Assembly (NCBI GenBank): GCA_012103535.1
Contig: WLWQ01000001.1
Coordinates: forward strand, 62,001-126,000
Source of the DNA: Pseudomonadales bacterium
GTDB taxonomy: Bacteria; Pseudomonadota; Gammaproteobacteria; Pseudomonadales; Pseudohongiellaceae
Direction: 5' to 3'
DNA: 64,000 nt
Under the pieces are notes generated by a model, which was given only the letters and a program-made list of their open reading frames with translations, was not told the origin of the DNA and searched no databases. Below, piece after piece: positions 63,668-64,000 of this stretch (the first letter of the stretch is position 1; each line of letters opens with the position of its first letter). A program made the translations under genes and the position numbers.

Positions 63668-64000
63668 ATGAGCGAAAATTTTGCGGGTCTGTTTGAACAG
63701 AGCCTCATCGAAATAGACATGACCCCTGGTGCCATCGTAACTGGTACCGTTATAGACATAGATACTGGTTGGGTCACAGTACATGCCGGCCTCAAATCTG
63801 AAGGCGTAATTCCCCGCGTACAATTTCTCGATGACCAGGGCAATCTCTCTCTCGAAGTTGGAGATGAGGTAAAAGTTGCATTGGAAACCGTCGAAGACGG
63901 ATTTGGTGAGACTCGTCTCTCCAGAGAGAAAGCCAAGCGTGCGGAATCCTGGATGGAATTAGAAGCCGCCTACGAAAAGAATGACATCGTAACTGGCGTC
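63668..64000 (+). CDS. rpsA: Ribosomal protein S1 (5' part)
   Basis: The first 111 codons are present; the gene runs off the right edge. It begins [20 protein letters not shown] with the first S1/OB domain ([32 protein letters not shown]). No clear Shine-Dalgarno precedes the ATG, which is normal for rpsA. S1 helps the 30S subunit bind mRNA. Confidence 0.96.
   Translation, partial: MSENFAGLFEQSLIEIDMTPGAIVTGTVIDIDTGWVTVHAGLKSEGVIPRVQFLDDQGNLSLEVGDEVKVALETVEDGFGETRLSREKAKRAESWMELEAAYEKNDIVTGV

Noticed and set aside
1-64000. CRISPR arrays, insertion sequences, prophage genes, tRNA or rRNA genes
   Set aside because: Read through on both strands; no transposase, integrase, repeat-spacer array or cloverleaf was seen.

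Overview
The window is a 64 kb stretch of a gammaproteobacterial chromosome. Moderate GC, dense operons and gene order resemble Pseudomonas and neighbouring marine orders: flrBC-fliEFGHIJ, an hsbA-hsbR-hptB module, fliK, fliLMNOPQR-flhBA-flhF-flhG-fliA, a DUF2802 gene then ccmABCDEFGHI; and yciK-mupP-ubiG-mtaD divergent from gyrA-pheA-tyrA/aroA-cmk-rpsA. The genus cannot be fixed from the sequence alone. I see no rRNA, tRNA, insertion sequence, prophage or CRISPR array.

Layout. 1-1.5 kb: start of an rnf operon (rnfA, rnfB, partial rnfC; minus strand). 1.6-5.8 kb: exported S1C-type serine protease, metG and a short rubredoxin gene (minus). 6.1-6.6 kb: dcd. 6.8-31 kb: a long flagellar block on the plus strand, with three good sigma-54 (-24/-12) promoters ahead of flrB, fliK and fliL. 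31-32 kb: two paralogous single-pass membrane proteins on the minus strand. 32.2-39.5 kb: cytochrome c maturation genes ccmA-I. 39.6-41.8 kb: LysE-type exporter, moaA and moaB. 41.8-42.95 kb: a gene-poor, AT-rich region with three very small ORFs and a consensus CRP-type box. 42.95-45.3 kb: HemD-like protein, exonuclease III and an exported cyclophilin. 45.3-51.2 kb: yciI, yciB, yciO, trpS, scpA, scpB, rluB. 51.2-53 kb: a tandem pair of GGDEF proteins, one of them degenerate. 53.2-56.7 kb: yciK, mupP, ubiG, mtaD. 57.1-64 kb: gyrA, monofunctional pheA, tyrA-aroA fusion, cmk and the start of rpsA.

How it fits together. FlrB/FlrC with sigma-54 would drive the basal body, export gate and hook-length genes. 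FliA is the late flagellar sigma factor. FlhF and FlhG set flagellar position and number. HsbA/HsbR/HptB is a partner-switching and phosphorelay module that links flagellar gene expression to other behaviour. The most striking oddities are these. fliF carries an in-frame amber codon. FlhG has Ile where the Walker A Thr/Ser belongs. The chemotaxis block usually found between fliA and the DUF2802 gene is absent. RnfA has no cysteine at all, so both conserved membrane Fe-S ligands are replaced by Ser. One GGDEF protein has lost its catalytic residues but keeps the RxxD c-di-GMP inhibitory site. These points rest on reading this one sequence; a base-calling error could explain each single-base one.
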